Source: Oceanispirochaeta sp. M1 (GTDB lineage: Bacteria > Spirochaetota > Spirochaetia > DSM-2461). From it: 64,000 nt of DNA. A program made the position numbers and the translations under genes. This document shows positions 34,218 through 43,479 of this stretch, in pieces. How positions within the stretch are numbered: position 1 is the first letter of the stretch; the number at the start of each line of letters is the position of its first letter. The notes beneath the pieces were generated by a model. It worked only from the letters and a program-made list of their open reading frames with translations, was not told the origin of the DNA and made no database searches. The DNA is taken from positions 62,001-126,000 of the forward strand of contig NZ_QQPQ01000003.1 of NCBI RefSeq assembly GCF_003346715.1, read 5' to 3'.

Positions 34218-34877
34218 ATGGATAATCAAGAAAACAATCGTCCCGTAGATAATCATCTTAAAACACTGTGGGTCCTCCTTTCGGCATTAGGACTTCTGAT
34301 CATAGTAGGCACAGCCGGATTTTTCTTTTTCTCACCTGATAAAAATACAGATGCCCTGAAGCCTGCATTGGCGGCAACTACGCTGGTTCCTGAGAAAAAT
34401 AATGAATTCGATCCCATTGAACTGGCAAGAGACAGTGATGAGGTACCCGGTATGATGGATAAAACCGAGGATTCCATCGAGATCGAACTGATTGATGCCG
34501 ACAGTACGGAAGTTGAAAGTACTGAAGAAATCGTTGATAATACTCCTGCTCCTGCTGTAATCAAAGCTCCTGTAATTAAAGCTCCCGAGGCTCAGTACAA
34601 AGATGTTACTGTACAGGTCTTCTGGATTCAGGTAGGTTCCTACAGTTCACTGACAAAAGCTGAATCAGTCAGTGACTCCCTCAAATCCAGGGGTCTTACT
34701 ACAACCGTTCAGTCAAAGAGTGTCGGGGGTAATGCAGTTTTCCGTGTGAGAATCGGTGCATTCAACACTAAGGCTGAAGCTGATAAGTTCTCAGTACAGG
34801 TAAAGGGGCTGGAAGGTTATGAAGAGAGTTTTGTTATTCAGTCTCCCATGATTAAAAAAGTTCCTCTTAACTCCTGA
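34218..34877 (+). CDS. Membrane-anchored SPOR-domain protein
   Basis: A 219-residue protein with a short cytoplasmic N-terminus, one transmembrane segment (LWVLLSALGLLIIVGTAGFFFF, about 17-38), an acidic Glu/Thr/Ala-Pro-rich linker and a C-terminal SPOR domain (about 140-215: QVFWIQVGSYSS, RVRIGAFNTKAEAD). SPOR domains bind glycan strands stripped of stem peptides at division sites, so a role in septal wall growth is likely. ATG 34218 is chosen with GGAGAG upstream; an in-frame GTG 34182 lies inside coaE. Last gene of the polA cluster. Confidence 0.85.
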   Translation: MDNQENNRPVDNHLKTLWVLLSALGLLIIVGTAGFFFFSPDKNTDALKPALAATTLVPEKNNEFDPIELARDSDEVPGMMDKTEDSIEIELIDADSTEVESTEEIVDNTPAPAVIKAPVIKAPEAQYKDVTVQVFWIQVGSYSSLTKAESVSDSLKSRGLTTTVQSKSVGGNAVFRVRIGAFNTKAEADKFSVQVKGLEGYEESFVIQSPMIKKVPLNS

Positions 34878-34902
34878 AATACAAATAAATAAGAATTTAC
34901 AA

Positions 34903-34932
34903 GGCAGAACTACGGTTCTGTCTTTTTTTTTT
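34903..34932 (+). terminator. Intrinsic terminator of the polA-coaE-SPOR cluster
   Basis: GGCAGAAC (34903-34910) pairs with GTTCTGTC (34915-34922), one wobble, around the tetraloop TACG, followed by ten T. Strong plus-strand terminator. Confidence 0.92.
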
Positions 34933-34965
34933 GAAACACAGCCCGCTTGTCTTATACTTTATTAT

Positions 34966-36693
34966 ATGAAGACCAAAAAAGAACTTATAGAATTTATTTA
35001 TGGCAGTGATATCGCTCCCTCCATTGAAAAGAGGATTGATCAATTACAGGAGCAGTGGTCCGAATTGATCAATGTACCAAAGATTCCCAGGGGAAAACTT
35101 CCGCTGACATCAGATGATGTTGTGATGATCAGCTATGGAGACTCCATCAGGAAAGAGGGGATGTCTCCGCTGCAGGCTCTCAAGGAGTTTGCTGATCTTT
35201 GGCTGAAGGATATGCTGTCGGGTATTCATATCCTTCCATTTTCACCCTATACCTCGGATGACGGCTTCTCTGTAGTCGACTACAGGCAGATCAATCCTGA
35301 TCTTGGCAGCTGGGATGATATAGAGGATCTGGGAGAGAAATTCAACCTTATGTTTGACCTGGTTTTAAACCACTGCAGCGCTTCAAGCGATTGGTTTAAA
35401 GGGTTTATGGCAGGTGATAAAAAATATAAAAACTATTTTCACTCTGTAGATCCATCTACAGATCTATCATCAGTATTTCGTCCAAGGGCACTGCCCCTTT
35501 TAAGTGAATTCGAAACACACAAAGGTACTGAATATATATGGACTACCTTCAGTCCCGATCAGGTGGATCTTGATTTTTCTAATCCTGATGTACTTCTGGA
35601 GTTTCTTGATATCTTTCTGCTGTATGCGGCTAAGGGAGCCCAGATTATCCGCCTGGATGCTATCGGTTTTCTCTGGAAAGAAATTGGTACCAGCTGTATG
35701 CATCATCCTAAAACCCATGCTGTCGTACAGCTCTACAGAGCCGTTCTAAATGAAGTGGCTCCTCATGTGATTCTCCTGACCGAGACCAACGTGCCTCATA
35801 AAGAGAATATATCCTATTTCGGAGACGGAAGGGATGAGGCTCATATGGTATACCAATTTACATTGCCGCCTCTCACCCTTGATGCTTTTGCACGGGAAAG
35901 TGCAGTCCATCTGACAGACTGGGCATCTTCACTGCCCGATGTTAACTCAGACCATACCTACTTCAACTTCATGTCCAGCCATGATGGAATCGGTGTTCTT
36001 CCTGCAAGAGGCTACCTCAGTGATGATGAGCTGGATAATCTGATTTCTGTTGTTAAATCAAGGGGAGGAAAGGTCTCATACAAGGCTACTCCCGATGGAG
36101 AGATTCCCTATGAGCTGAATATCAACTACAGGGATGCTGTTAATCATCCGGATTTGCCGGTTGATCTGAAAGCAATGCAGTTTCTATCCTCTCAGGCTGT
36201 CATGCTCTGTATGGCGGGTGTTCCGGGTATTTATGTTCACAGTATTCTCGGTTCGGGTAACTGGACGAAGGGTGTGGAGGAATCCGGTATCAACCGGCGT
36301 ATTAACAGAGAAAAACTTGACAGCCTTACCCTTGTCAGGGAACTTGAGGAAGAGGATTCTCTCAGAAATCTGATTTATAGAGGATATAAGGATCTGCTTA
36401 AGATCAGACGCAGTCACAAGGCTTTTGATCCTTCATCACCTCAGTCGGTACTCAAGCTTGACCCCGAGGTCTTTGCTCTGATCAGAACAGCCTATGACGG
36501 CAGTGAGTCTATCCTCTGTTTGCAGAATACCTCACGCAGAAGACTTCATATGACCCTGGATGGAAGGAACTGTCCTGTTGCCCTGCCTGCTGAGTGCAGC
36601 AGTTTGACAGACGGCGGCTCAGTGATAGAAGCATCCGAGGGCAGATGGGGAATTATACTGGAACCCTACGAGGTCTGCTGGGCAGCTTTTTAA
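34966..36693 (+). CDS. GH13 subfamily 18 sugar phosphorylase (sucrose-phosphorylase-like)
   Basis: A 575-residue TIM-barrel alpha-glucosyl phosphorylase. Seen: GIHILPFSPYTSDDGFSV (region I), LMFDLVLNHCSASSDWF, the nucleophile Asp in IIRLDAIGFLWKE (about residue 227), the acid/base Glu in LLTETNVPHKEN, and FMSSHDGIGV. It uses phosphate to split an alpha-glucoside, giving glucose 1-phosphate. The subfamily covers sucrose, sucrose-6-phosphate, glucosylglycerol and glucosylglycerate phosphorylases; sequence by eye does not tell which. It has its own upstream terminator and converges on the cyclase gene with a 4-base overlap of ends. Confidence 0.88.
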   Translation: MKTKKELIEFIYGSDIAPSIEKRIDQLQEQWSELINVPKIPRGKLPLTSDDVVMISYGDSIRKEGMSPLQALKEFADLWLKDMLSGIHILPFSPYTSDDGFSVVDYRQINPDLGSWDDIEDLGEKFNLMFDLVLNHCSASSDWFKGFMAGDKKYKNYFHSVDPSTDLSSVFRPRALPLLSEFETHKGTEYIWTTFSPDQVDLDFSNPDVLLEFLDIFLLYAAKGAQIIRLDAIGFLWKEIGTSCMHHPKTHAVVQLYRAVLNEVAPHVILLTETNVPHKENISYFGDGRDEAHMVYQFTLPPLTLDAFARESAVHLTDWASSLPDVNSDHTYFNFMSSHDGIGVLPARGYLSDDELDNLISVVKSRGGKVSYKATPDGEIPYELNINYRDAVNHPDLPVDLKAMQFLSSQAVMLCMAGVPGIYVHSILGSGNWTKGVEESGINRRINREKLDSLTLVRELEEEDSLRNLIYRGYKDLLKIRRSHKAFDPSSPQSVLKLDPEVFALIRTAYDGSESILCLQNTSRRRLHMTLDGRNCPVALPAECSSLTDGGSVIEASEGRWGIILEPYEVCWAAF

Positions 36694-38768
36694 GGTTTTT
36701 TCTCATCAATCGGCACCATTACATCCAGGCATTCAGCTTCTTCACATCTAGAAATGAAGAGGCTGGATGCTTTGTCTGCTGGATAATGATTAAGAACTTC
36801 ATGGAACTTTTCTCTGGCTTCTTTCAGGCGGAGAGTTTCAAAAAGTACAATTCCCTGTTCAAAAATTTCCCTTGTTTCAATTTTCTTCTCTTTTTCTGCC
36901 CTGGCAAGACCGTCCAGAATCTCCAGTACAATAATAGGATGACGTTTCCCTTTGACTACTGTTGATCCGAGTTTTCTGATTTCAAATTTGTCAGGATGTT
37001 CCAGACTATGGTACATGTCGTCACTGATAATAATGGAGGCGCCGTACTGCTTTGAAAGTTGTTCCATCCGGGAGGCTATATTTACTGTGTCGGATATAAC
37101 AGTTGTTTCCATTCTGTCCATCGCTCCGATTGTACCAAGCATCAGACCCCCTGTATGAAGTCCAATTCCCAGACAGATATCAATATAACCGGCCCTGCTT
37201 CTGGCTTCATTGTATTTATGTACTGCAAGCTGCAGGTTGACCGCAGTCTGCAGGCCGCTGTCTGTGGACTGGGGAAAGAGTGCCATAATACCGTCACCGA
37301 TAAATTTATCTACAAATCCGCCGCCCTCTCTGATAACCGGCACAACTTGAGAGAGAAAAGAGTTGAGGAATTTAAAGTTCTCTTCGGGTGTCATAACCTC
37401 AGACAGGGTTGTAAAAGATCGGATATCTGCAAAAAGTATAGTCATATTTCGTAATGTCTGATCACCGAGCTCTACTTCAAGAATGCTGTTTTTATTAAGA
37501 TATTCGAGAAACTGAAAGGGTACAAAACGGGAGAGTGATTTATTGAAGTCCTTTAGATTGACAGTCAGATCTTCGATGGTTCTGAAGGAGTAGGCATATC
37601 TCCTTGAAAGTATCAAACTCTGACTTACTATGAAAAAGATGAATCCAAGGGGAGCTGCATAGAAAGAGTGGAAGATCTGGTTGGAATAGAGTATATCATT
37701 GATAACAGATATTAATAGAATCCCTACGGATATCAATATCATCAGTGCACCGTTTCTTTTTTGCCTCAGGGCACGTATTACAACAACGATAGAGTAGATC
37801 ATTCCAAGGAAAAGGTTCAGCTCTCCTGCCAGTATAAAATGATTGGAAAACCGGACAGGAAGGGCTATAAATATAAATCCAAAAACAGAAACAATAATTG
37901 TAAATACTTTTAGAAACTTTTTGTTAAATTCAAAGGGATAGAGGCTGTAGAAATACCAGATAGCAAAAGCAGAAGCCGCAGAGAAGGGTAAAAACTCCAT
38001 TCTTCTGGCAATTTCCCAGGGGAAGGTCGGAATGAGATAAGTCAGTAGCTGTTCACCTGTTGTCAGAAGCCGTAACAGAAGTACCAGACAAATCAGCCCG
38101 AAGTAAAACTCGGCCCGTTCTTCTTTACGAAAGAAATAGAGACTTAAATGATATACCGTCACAAAAGCCAAAAGACCGATAAGGAAGGCTTCAAGTATCA
38201 GTTTCTTCTGATAATAGGATGAAAGCACTTCGGGTTTTCCAATTAATAAATCCCGCCAGATACCGCTTTTTCTGTAATGATAATTACTTATCTGAAGATT
38301 GAGCTGTACCGGATCATCACCGGCATTAAAAATAACTGTTCCCGGCCTGAATGCGGGTCGCGAACTTTTTCTCTCTTTCCCCACCTCGCCGTTGGATGAG
38401 ATAAGTTTTCCATTCAGATATAAATTATATGCTGATACGCTTTCAGGTACATAGAGTTCATAATCATTTCCTCTGCTGAGTCCTCTGAGTTCAAGTGAAT
38501 AACTGGCAAATCCGGAAGCCGGATATTCTCCTTCTGCCGCCCAGTTTCCCGGAACTGTCATAAAGGTCTCGTCTTTATTCTCTGTCTCTGTAAGTAATTG
38601 ATTCCAGTAGAAGCCCCATTCTCCCTGAAGTGAGTAGATGTCGGATCCCCGGTCGATGCCTGAAAGATCAATTGAGCCCTTTACAGCCGTAGGCAGAACT
38701 TCATCTGCGGTGAGAGAAATGAGGAAAGAAAACAGTATTCCGCTTATAAAAATAATTTTTTTTGTCAT
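36690..38768 (-). CDS. 7TMR-DISM receptor with class III adenylate/guanylate cyclase domain
   Basis: A 692-residue receptor. Signal peptide (IIFISGILFSFLISL), periplasmic 7TMR-DISMED2-like sensor (about 30-185, LQGEWGFYWN, GIWRDLL), seven transmembrane helices (about 185-395), then a class III cyclase domain (about 430-640). The domain has both metal Asp (FADIRSF and FIGDGIMA), Lys in VDKFIGD, Asp in ISDTVN and NIASRME with the transition-state Asn/Arg. The Lys/Asp pair suggests ATP to cAMP. The sensor probably binds a carbohydrate. Start ATG 38768 is preferred for the signal peptide, although the ribosome site is weak; 38843 is an alternative. Confidence 0.88.
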   Translation of the reverse strand: MTKKIIFISGILFSFLISLTADEVLPTAVKGSIDLSGIDRGSDIYSLQGEWGFYWNQLLTETENKDETFMTVPGNWAAEGEYPASGFASYSLELRGLSRGNDYELYVPESVSAYNLYLNGKLISSNGEVGKERKSSRPAFRPGTVIFNAGDDPVQLNLQISNYHYRKSGIWRDLLIGKPEVLSSYYQKKLILEAFLIGLLAFVTVYHLSLYFFRKEERAEFYFGLICLVLLLRLLTTGEQLLTYLIPTFPWEIARRMEFLPFSAASAFAIWYFYSLYPFEFNKKFLKVFTIIVSVFGFIFIALPVRFSNHFILAGELNLFLGMIYSIVVVIRALRQKRNGALMILISVGILLISVINDILYSNQIFHSFYAAPLGFIFFIVSQSLILSRRYAYSFRTIEDLTVNLKDFNKSLSRFVPFQFLEYLNKNSILEVELGDQTLRNMTILFADIRSFTTLSEVMTPEENFKFLNSFLSQVVPVIREGGGFVDKFIGDGIMALFPQSTDSGLQTAVNLQLAVHKYNEARSRAGYIDICLGIGLHTGGLMLGTIGAMDRMETTVISDTVNIASRMEQLSKQYGASIIISDDMYHSLEHPDKFEIRKLGSTVVKGKRHPIIVLEILDGLARAEKEKKIETREIFEQGIVLFETLRLKEAREKFHEVLNHYPADKASSLFISRCEEAECLDVMVPIDEKKP

Positions 38769-38906
38769 AGCTTTATGACATACTATTATAATAGTCAGTG
38801 AATATTCAATTCTATTTTTTAATGAGTCAGCCTTTCTGAGCATATTTATGACTGTTCAGCCGGGTATTTTTTGAATATAATGACAAAAAATTAAAATATG
38901 ATAACG

Positions 38907-38931
38907 GCGGTGCAGCGGTACAAGCGGTACA
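38907..38931 (+). repeat. Three tandem GCGGTRCA octamers before the UMP synthase gene
   Basis: GCGGTGCA (38907-38914), GCGGTACA (38915-38922) and GCGGTACA (38924-38931). They lie between a TATAAT at 38876-38881 and the pyrFE start codon, in the predicted leader. Possible regulator sites. Confidence 0.6.
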
Positions 38932-38963
38932 GCAGTAAAATAAATCAAGCGGAGTAATGATTA

Positions 38964-40388
38964 ATGACATTTTTTGAAAAACTGGAATCAGTCTGTAGAG
39001 AGAAAGATACACTTCTCTGTGTAGGTCTGGATCCCCGTGTGGATGCAAAGAAAGGATCAGGAAAGGCACTGAAAGCCATTGTGGAACAGAACAGACGTAT
39101 CATTGAGGAAACCCTCCCATATACTGCCTGTTACAAACCTAATATCGCTTTTTATGAAGTGTACGGACCTGAGGGGCTTAAAGCCCTGAATGAAACCCTT
39201 TCTCTGATTCCCAGGGAAATTCCTGTTCTCATAGATGCCAAAAGAAATGATATTGGATCAACCGCTCAGGCCTACGCCGATTCACTGATTGATTATTACA
39301 AGGCTGATGCCGTAACCCTTTCACCATATATGGGAAGAGATGCTGTAGATCCCTTTCTGGCAAAGGGTGATCACCATGGTGTATTCCTTCTGTGCCGGAC
39401 CACCAATCCCGGAGCCGGAGCCGTTCAGGATCTGCAGGTTCAGAGACCGGGAGGCGAGTTTGAAGATCTTTACATTACAATCGCCAGAGAGTGTATCAGC
39501 TGGGGTTCTCAGATCGGGCTTGTTGTTGCAGGAAATGATACGGAGGCCCTGAAAAAAGTAAGAGCCGCCTGTCCCGATACATGGTTCCTTACTCCCGGAA
39601 TCGGAACTCAGGGCGGTGATATGCTGGAAGCTGTTTCAGCAGGATGCCGTGCTGACGGACTGGGAATCCTTCCTAATGTTTCAAGATCCGTAGCCGGAGC
39701 TGCAGATCCCGGAAAGGCTGCTAAAGAGTTCAGGGATAAGCTGAATGATGCCAGAGCTAAAAGGGTTTCTGTCCCCGGATTAAGTCAGAAGGATTTCCGT
39801 AAAGACAAAATTATGAAGGGACTGATCAAGACCGAGTGTTTCAGAGTGGGGGAGTTCACATTGAAATCAGGTAAGAAATCTCCCTTCTACATCGATCTGC
39901 GACGGACGTCTTCTGACGCATCTCTTCTTGCTGAAGTGGCCAGAGGATATGCCGAACTGATCAAAGATCTCAAATATGACAGAATCGCCGGTATTCCTGT
40001 GGCAGCGCTGCCCCTGGCAACCGCGGTTTCTCTAGAAGCAGGAATCCCCATGATCTATCCCCGTATGACCATGAAAGAACATGGAACGGGAAACAAAATT
40101 GAAGGTGAATATAAGAAGGGAGAGAGAGTTCTTCTTCTTGATGATCTGATCACAACCGGAAAATCCAAGGTGGAGGCCATAGAGATCCTCAGAGGCGCCG
40201 GATTGGTAGTTGAGGACCTTATTGTTCTCCTTGAGCGCGGTGTACAGGGGCGAAAGGATATGGAAGCTGCAGGAATCAATCTCTACAGCTATGCTCATGT
40301 AAAAGAGCTTCTGCAGCCCTGCCATGATCTCGGACTGATTGATGATGCCCAGCTGAAAGATATGCTGGAATATGCGGCTCAAGAATAG
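38964..40388 (+). CDS. pyrFE: Bifunctional UMP synthase: OMP decarboxylase - orotate phosphoribosyltransferase
   Basis: A 474-residue fusion for the last two steps of UMP synthesis. Residues about 1-270 are OMP decarboxylase of the type 2 group (LLCVGLDPR, YKPNIAFYE, catalytic VLIDAKRNDIGSTAQAYA). Residues about 275-474 are orotate phosphoribosyltransferase with PRPP motif VLLLDDLITTGKSK and FTLKSGKKSPFYIDLRR. The order is decarboxylase first, the reverse of the animal enzyme. ATG 38964 follows GGAG. It is two bases ahead of an MscS gene. Confidence 0.93.
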   Translation: MTFFEKLESVCREKDTLLCVGLDPRVDAKKGSGKALKAIVEQNRRIIEETLPYTACYKPNIAFYEVYGPEGLKALNETLSLIPREIPVLIDAKRNDIGSTAQAYADSLIDYYKADAVTLSPYMGRDAVDPFLAKGDHHGVFLLCRTTNPGAGAVQDLQVQRPGGEFEDLYITIARECISWGSQIGLVVAGNDTEALKKVRAACPDTWFLTPGIGTQGGDMLEAVSAGCRADGLGILPNVSRSVAGAADPGKAAKEFRDKLNDARAKRVSVPGLSQKDFRKDKIMKGLIKTECFRVGEFTLKSGKKSPFYIDLRRTSSDASLLAEVARGYAELIKDLKYDRIAGIPVAALPLATAVSLEAGIPMIYPRMTMKEHGTGNKIEGEYKKGERVLLLDDLITTGKSKVEAIEILRGAGLVVEDLIVLLERGVQGRKDMEAAGINLYSYAHVKELLQPCHDLGLIDDAQLKDMLEYAAQE

Positions 40389-40390
40389 TT

Positions 40391-41644
40391 ATGGATTTAT
40401 TCAGAACCCTGATTGACATTCTCACTCAAAATATTTCTGTGGGGACTGTTTCTCTGCCTTTCAGTATCCTGGGTCTTGTCACCCGGGTCGCCCTTCCTTT
40501 CATAGGAATGGTTCTTGCCTATTACCTTCTTATGTGGGGAACACGTAAGATTCTCGCCCTTACAAAATTAAAGGATGAGATTTCCGGAAGGGTTCTGAAG
40601 TATGTAAAACTTTTTCTGAAGTTTCTTGTCCTGGGAGGTCTGGTTGCATCCGTAGGCAGCCTTCTGGAGAAGGAAATATATTACTGGTTCAGCCGCTTTC
40701 TGGGTGTTATGAATCAGCCGTTTTTTGTATCCGGTAACACAAGAGTTTCCGTTGTTACCCTGTTGATGCTTATTCCGGTATTTTACCTGGCTTCCTGGTC
40801 GGGCAAGTATGCACGAAGGCTTCTTGATTCCTCACTGTTTAGGCAATTCGGGATGGATGAGGCCAAGCGTTTTTCAATAGGCAGTCTTACACGCTATCTT
40901 GTAATGACAGTAGTCCTTCTCTTCGGCCTGTCTGTTGTGGGAATTGACCTTTCTGCCCTGGGGGTTCTCCTGGGTGTCCTTGGTATTGGACTTGGTTTTG
41001 GTCTGCAGAGCATTGTGGCCAACTTCTTTGCCGGTTTCATCATTATCTCAACAAGACCTATAAAAGAAGGGGATAGAGTCCTTGTAAACGGTTATGACGG
41101 TATAGTGCAGAATATCCGTTTTATCTCCACCGATATAAAAACCTTTCAGAATGAAAATATTATCATTCCAAACTCCTTCTTTGTAGATAATGCCGTACAT
41201 AACTACTCCTATACTGATAGAAAGATCGTTATTGTCAATGAGGTGGGTGTTTCCTATAATTCTGATCTGGAAAGAGTGCGTGTTATACTGGAAGAGGTAA
41301 ATGAGATGAATCCCTACAGACTGCAGGGGCCTGAAAATGTCGTTCGTATACTCAGTTTCGGTGATAATGGTATACAAGTTGCTCTCCGCTCACTTGTAAA
41401 GGATGTCTCCTTCAAGGCAGATTCCTTTTCCTGGACAAATATGGAAATTTGGAAGGCCTTCAAGAAAGAAGGAATTGAGATTCCCTTTCCACAGAGAGTT
41501 GTACATATTGAGTCCATGCCGGGTGTTGATAAAAAGAAGCCTGCAGATTCTAATTTCACAGCTGACGCGGTTATTAAAGAGAACCTTGAACAAGAATTTA
41601 AGATAGATAATTTACCTGATTTTGAAGTTATTGAAGAGACTTGA
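40391..41644 (+). CDS. Small-conductance mechanosensitive channel, MscS family
   Basis: A 417-residue inner-membrane channel that releases solutes on osmotic downshock. It has about four or five N-terminal hydrophobic segments, then the conserved pore helix and beta-domain start: GLGFGLQSIVANFFAGFIIISTRP followed by IKEGDRV, and PNSFFVDNAVHNYS. Longer at the C-terminus than E. coli MscS (286 residues). It starts two bases after pyrFE, so co-transcription is likely. Confidence 0.92.
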   Translation: MDLFRTLIDILTQNISVGTVSLPFSILGLVTRVALPFIGMVLAYYLLMWGTRKILALTKLKDEISGRVLKYVKLFLKFLVLGGLVASVGSLLEKEIYYWFSRFLGVMNQPFFVSGNTRVSVVTLLMLIPVFYLASWSGKYARRLLDSSLFRQFGMDEAKRFSIGSLTRYLVMTVVLLFGLSVVGIDLSALGVLLGVLGIGLGFGLQSIVANFFAGFIIISTRPIKEGDRVLVNGYDGIVQNIRFISTDIKTFQNENIIIPNSFFVDNAVHNYSYTDRKIVIVNEVGVSYNSDLERVRVILEEVNEMNPYRLQGPENVVRILSFGDNGIQVALRSLVKDVSFKADSFSWTNMEIWKAFKKEGIEIPFPQRVVHIESMPGVDKKKPADSNFTADAVIKENLEQEFKIDNLPDFEVIEET

Positions 41645-41647
41645 GCT

Positions 41648-42856
41648 TTATTTCTTTTTGAGAAGCATTCCCCGGTTACCCTTGAATCTGTCATCCTCAA
41701 TAGTCTTGAAACCTTTAAGATGTTTTTCCAGTTGAGACATATCGGAGCTTCTGCCCATAATAAAACAAAACTTGCCGGTTCTGGTCAGTCTTAAAGCCGT
41801 AGCAGCAAGATCCTGATGCCATTTGACCTTGGGTATGGGGTCTAAATTCAGGAATACACAGCTGAACTCCTCTTCCTGGTATAAGTCTTTTAAATAAACT
41901 TCATCGGGGACTAAGGCTGATTCCACCTCACCCTCATATACTTTTGAGAGGTTGTATTCCGTAATCTTATTCTGCAGAGAATCTCTTGAGGCGATGTTGA
42001 TGGATTTAAATTCGTTTGTCATTCTGCTGTTCAGCCATACGGGAAGATGACCCTGACCCGGATTCCAGAAGAGAGCCTTACCTGAAAAAGAAGTTTTATA
42101 CAGAATCTCACCGGACACATGTATCCAGTAGCTGAGCTGATCAAAATCGGGAAGGTTATAAACTGTGGAGAGCTTATATTTATCCTCAATAAGTTTAAAG
42201 CGGCCTGTATGACGGATATATCTGTCAAAGTTCAGTTCTCTTGTCTCTGTTCCTGCACCGAAGTGAAAGACAGAGTGCATTTTTGTGGCTTCTGTGTGAA
42301 TCACATGGGCGCCACAGGCTTTAATGGCATCAGATACCACTTCCTTCAGGCTGTCTACGATAACAACCGCTACACGCCCTTCAGGAGTAATTGTGGATGA
42401 TGCCTTGAAGATAAAGTCACTGATGACATGATCTCCCGCTTTTGCGGGAATGTTGCATATAATAAGATCCTGAGAACCCGCCTCTGTATTATCCAGGAGC
42501 AGACCCGTATGAAGATCTTTTTTATGTAGGATTATCTCATTAAGAGCTGCATTATGAGCCGTAAAGCTAACAGCCAGTGCATCCCTGTCCTGAAACTTTA
42601 TCTGCATTTCGGGATATTTCTTTTTAAGACAGATTCCCAATACACCCGTACCGCAGCCTGTATCTATGGCCTTTTTATATTCTCCCAGAGGAGCTTCCTT
42701 GGCCAATGATTTCAGAAGAAGCCGGGAACCGGCATCTATATCAAAGCTGCTGAATAAGCCCATGGAGAGGTCAAATTTGAGTTTCTCTCCATGGAATTGA
42801 AAGGCTACCTGTTTGTTTACAAGTTTTTGTAGGCGGGGGTCTGTCTTATATTTCAT
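41648..42856 (-). CDS. SAM-dependent methyltransferase, small-domain (MTS) type
   Basis: A 402-residue protein with a Rossmann SAM-binding domain in the N-terminal half: AIDTGCGTGVLGICLKKK (about 60-77), QDRDALAVSFTAHNAAL, and IICNIPAKAGDH at the catalytic NPPx position. The spelling NIPA instead of NPP(F/Y) leaves target base and activity uncertain; rRNA guanine methyltransferases RsmC and RlmG have related layouts. It lies six bases after efp, which suggests a translation role. Ribosome site before ATG 42856 is weak. Confidence 0.75.
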   Translation of the reverse strand: MKYKTDPRLQKLVNKQVAFQFHGEKLKFDLSMGLFSSFDIDAGSRLLLKSLAKEAPLGEYKKAIDTGCGTGVLGICLKKKYPEMQIKFQDRDALAVSFTAHNAALNEIILHKKDLHTGLLLDNTEAGSQDLIICNIPAKAGDHVISDFIFKASSTITPEGRVAVVIVDSLKEVVSDAIKACGAHVIHTEATKMHSVFHFGAGTETRELNFDRYIRHTGRFKLIEDKYKLSTVYNLPDFDQLSYWIHVSGEILYKTSFSGKALFWNPGQGHLPVWLNSRMTNEFKSINIASRDSLQNKITEYNLSKVYEGEVESALVPDEVYLKDLYQEEEFSCVFLNLDPIPKVKWHQDLAATALRLTRTGKFCFIMGRSSDMSQLEKHLKGFKTIEDDRFKGNRGMLLKKK

Positions 42857-42862
42857 AGTTTA

Positions 42863-43432
42863 TTAATTATTAACTCTTTCCTGATATTCTTTGGTTTCTA
42901 CATTGATTCTGATTTTTTCACCCTCTTTGATGAAGATGGGAACCTTTACGGTCAAACCGGTTTCAACTTTTACATATTTGGTGGCACCCTGAACGGTGTC
43001 TCCCTTAACAGCATCCTCAGCTTCAGTAACAATAAGATCCATTTTAGGAGGGAGTTTGATATCAAGAGATTCATTTTCCCAACGGACTACCTTATAGCTT
43101 TCACCTTCTCTCAGGAAGAACTGCATCTCATCCATGGAGGCCATAGGTATTTCATACTGCTCGAAGGTATCGGCATTCATGAAATGGAAGCTTTCTCCAT
43201 CAGAGTAGAGGAACTGTGAAGTTACATCTTCCACATCAATTTCTTGAATTATGTCCTGTGTTTTATGAGTTACTTTGAGAACGGCACCTGTTCTGAGGTT
43301 TTTCAGTTTCAGTCTTGCAAAGGCTGAACCCTTTCCTGGGCTGACAAATTCTCTTTCAATAACAATAAAGGGGATATCTTTTTCAAGAAGAAATGTTCCC
43401 TTGGCGATAGCGCCTGCTTTAATCTGTCCCAT
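42863..43432 (-). CDS. efp: Translation elongation factor P
   Basis: A 189-residue factor that rescues ribosomes stalled at proline runs. The modified Lys is position 34 in SPGKGSAF, the place of the beta-lysylated Lys34 of E. coli EF-P. Domain I is about 1-65, then two OB-like domains. ATG 43432 follows AAAGGA. Located 47 bases after the EpmA gene, consistent with modification by that enzyme. Confidence 0.95.
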   Translation of the reverse strand: MGQIKAGAIAKGTFLLEKDIPFIVIEREFVSPGKGSAFARLKLKNLRTGAVLKVTHKTQDIIQEIDVEDVTSQFLYSDGESFHFMNADTFEQYEIPMASMDEMQFFLREGESYKVVRWENESLDIKLPPKMDLIVTEAEDAVKGDTVQGATKYVKVETGLTVKVPIFIKEGEKIRINVETKEYQERVNN

Positions 43433-43479
43433 TATATTATCCTTTACTATATTTAATTAAGCTTGAATCAAATATTGAT

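Noticed and set aside
38827-39069. 80-residue minus ORF upstream of the cyclase
   Set aside because: It runs through the pyrFE promoter, octamer repeats and the start of pyrFE; no ribosome site.
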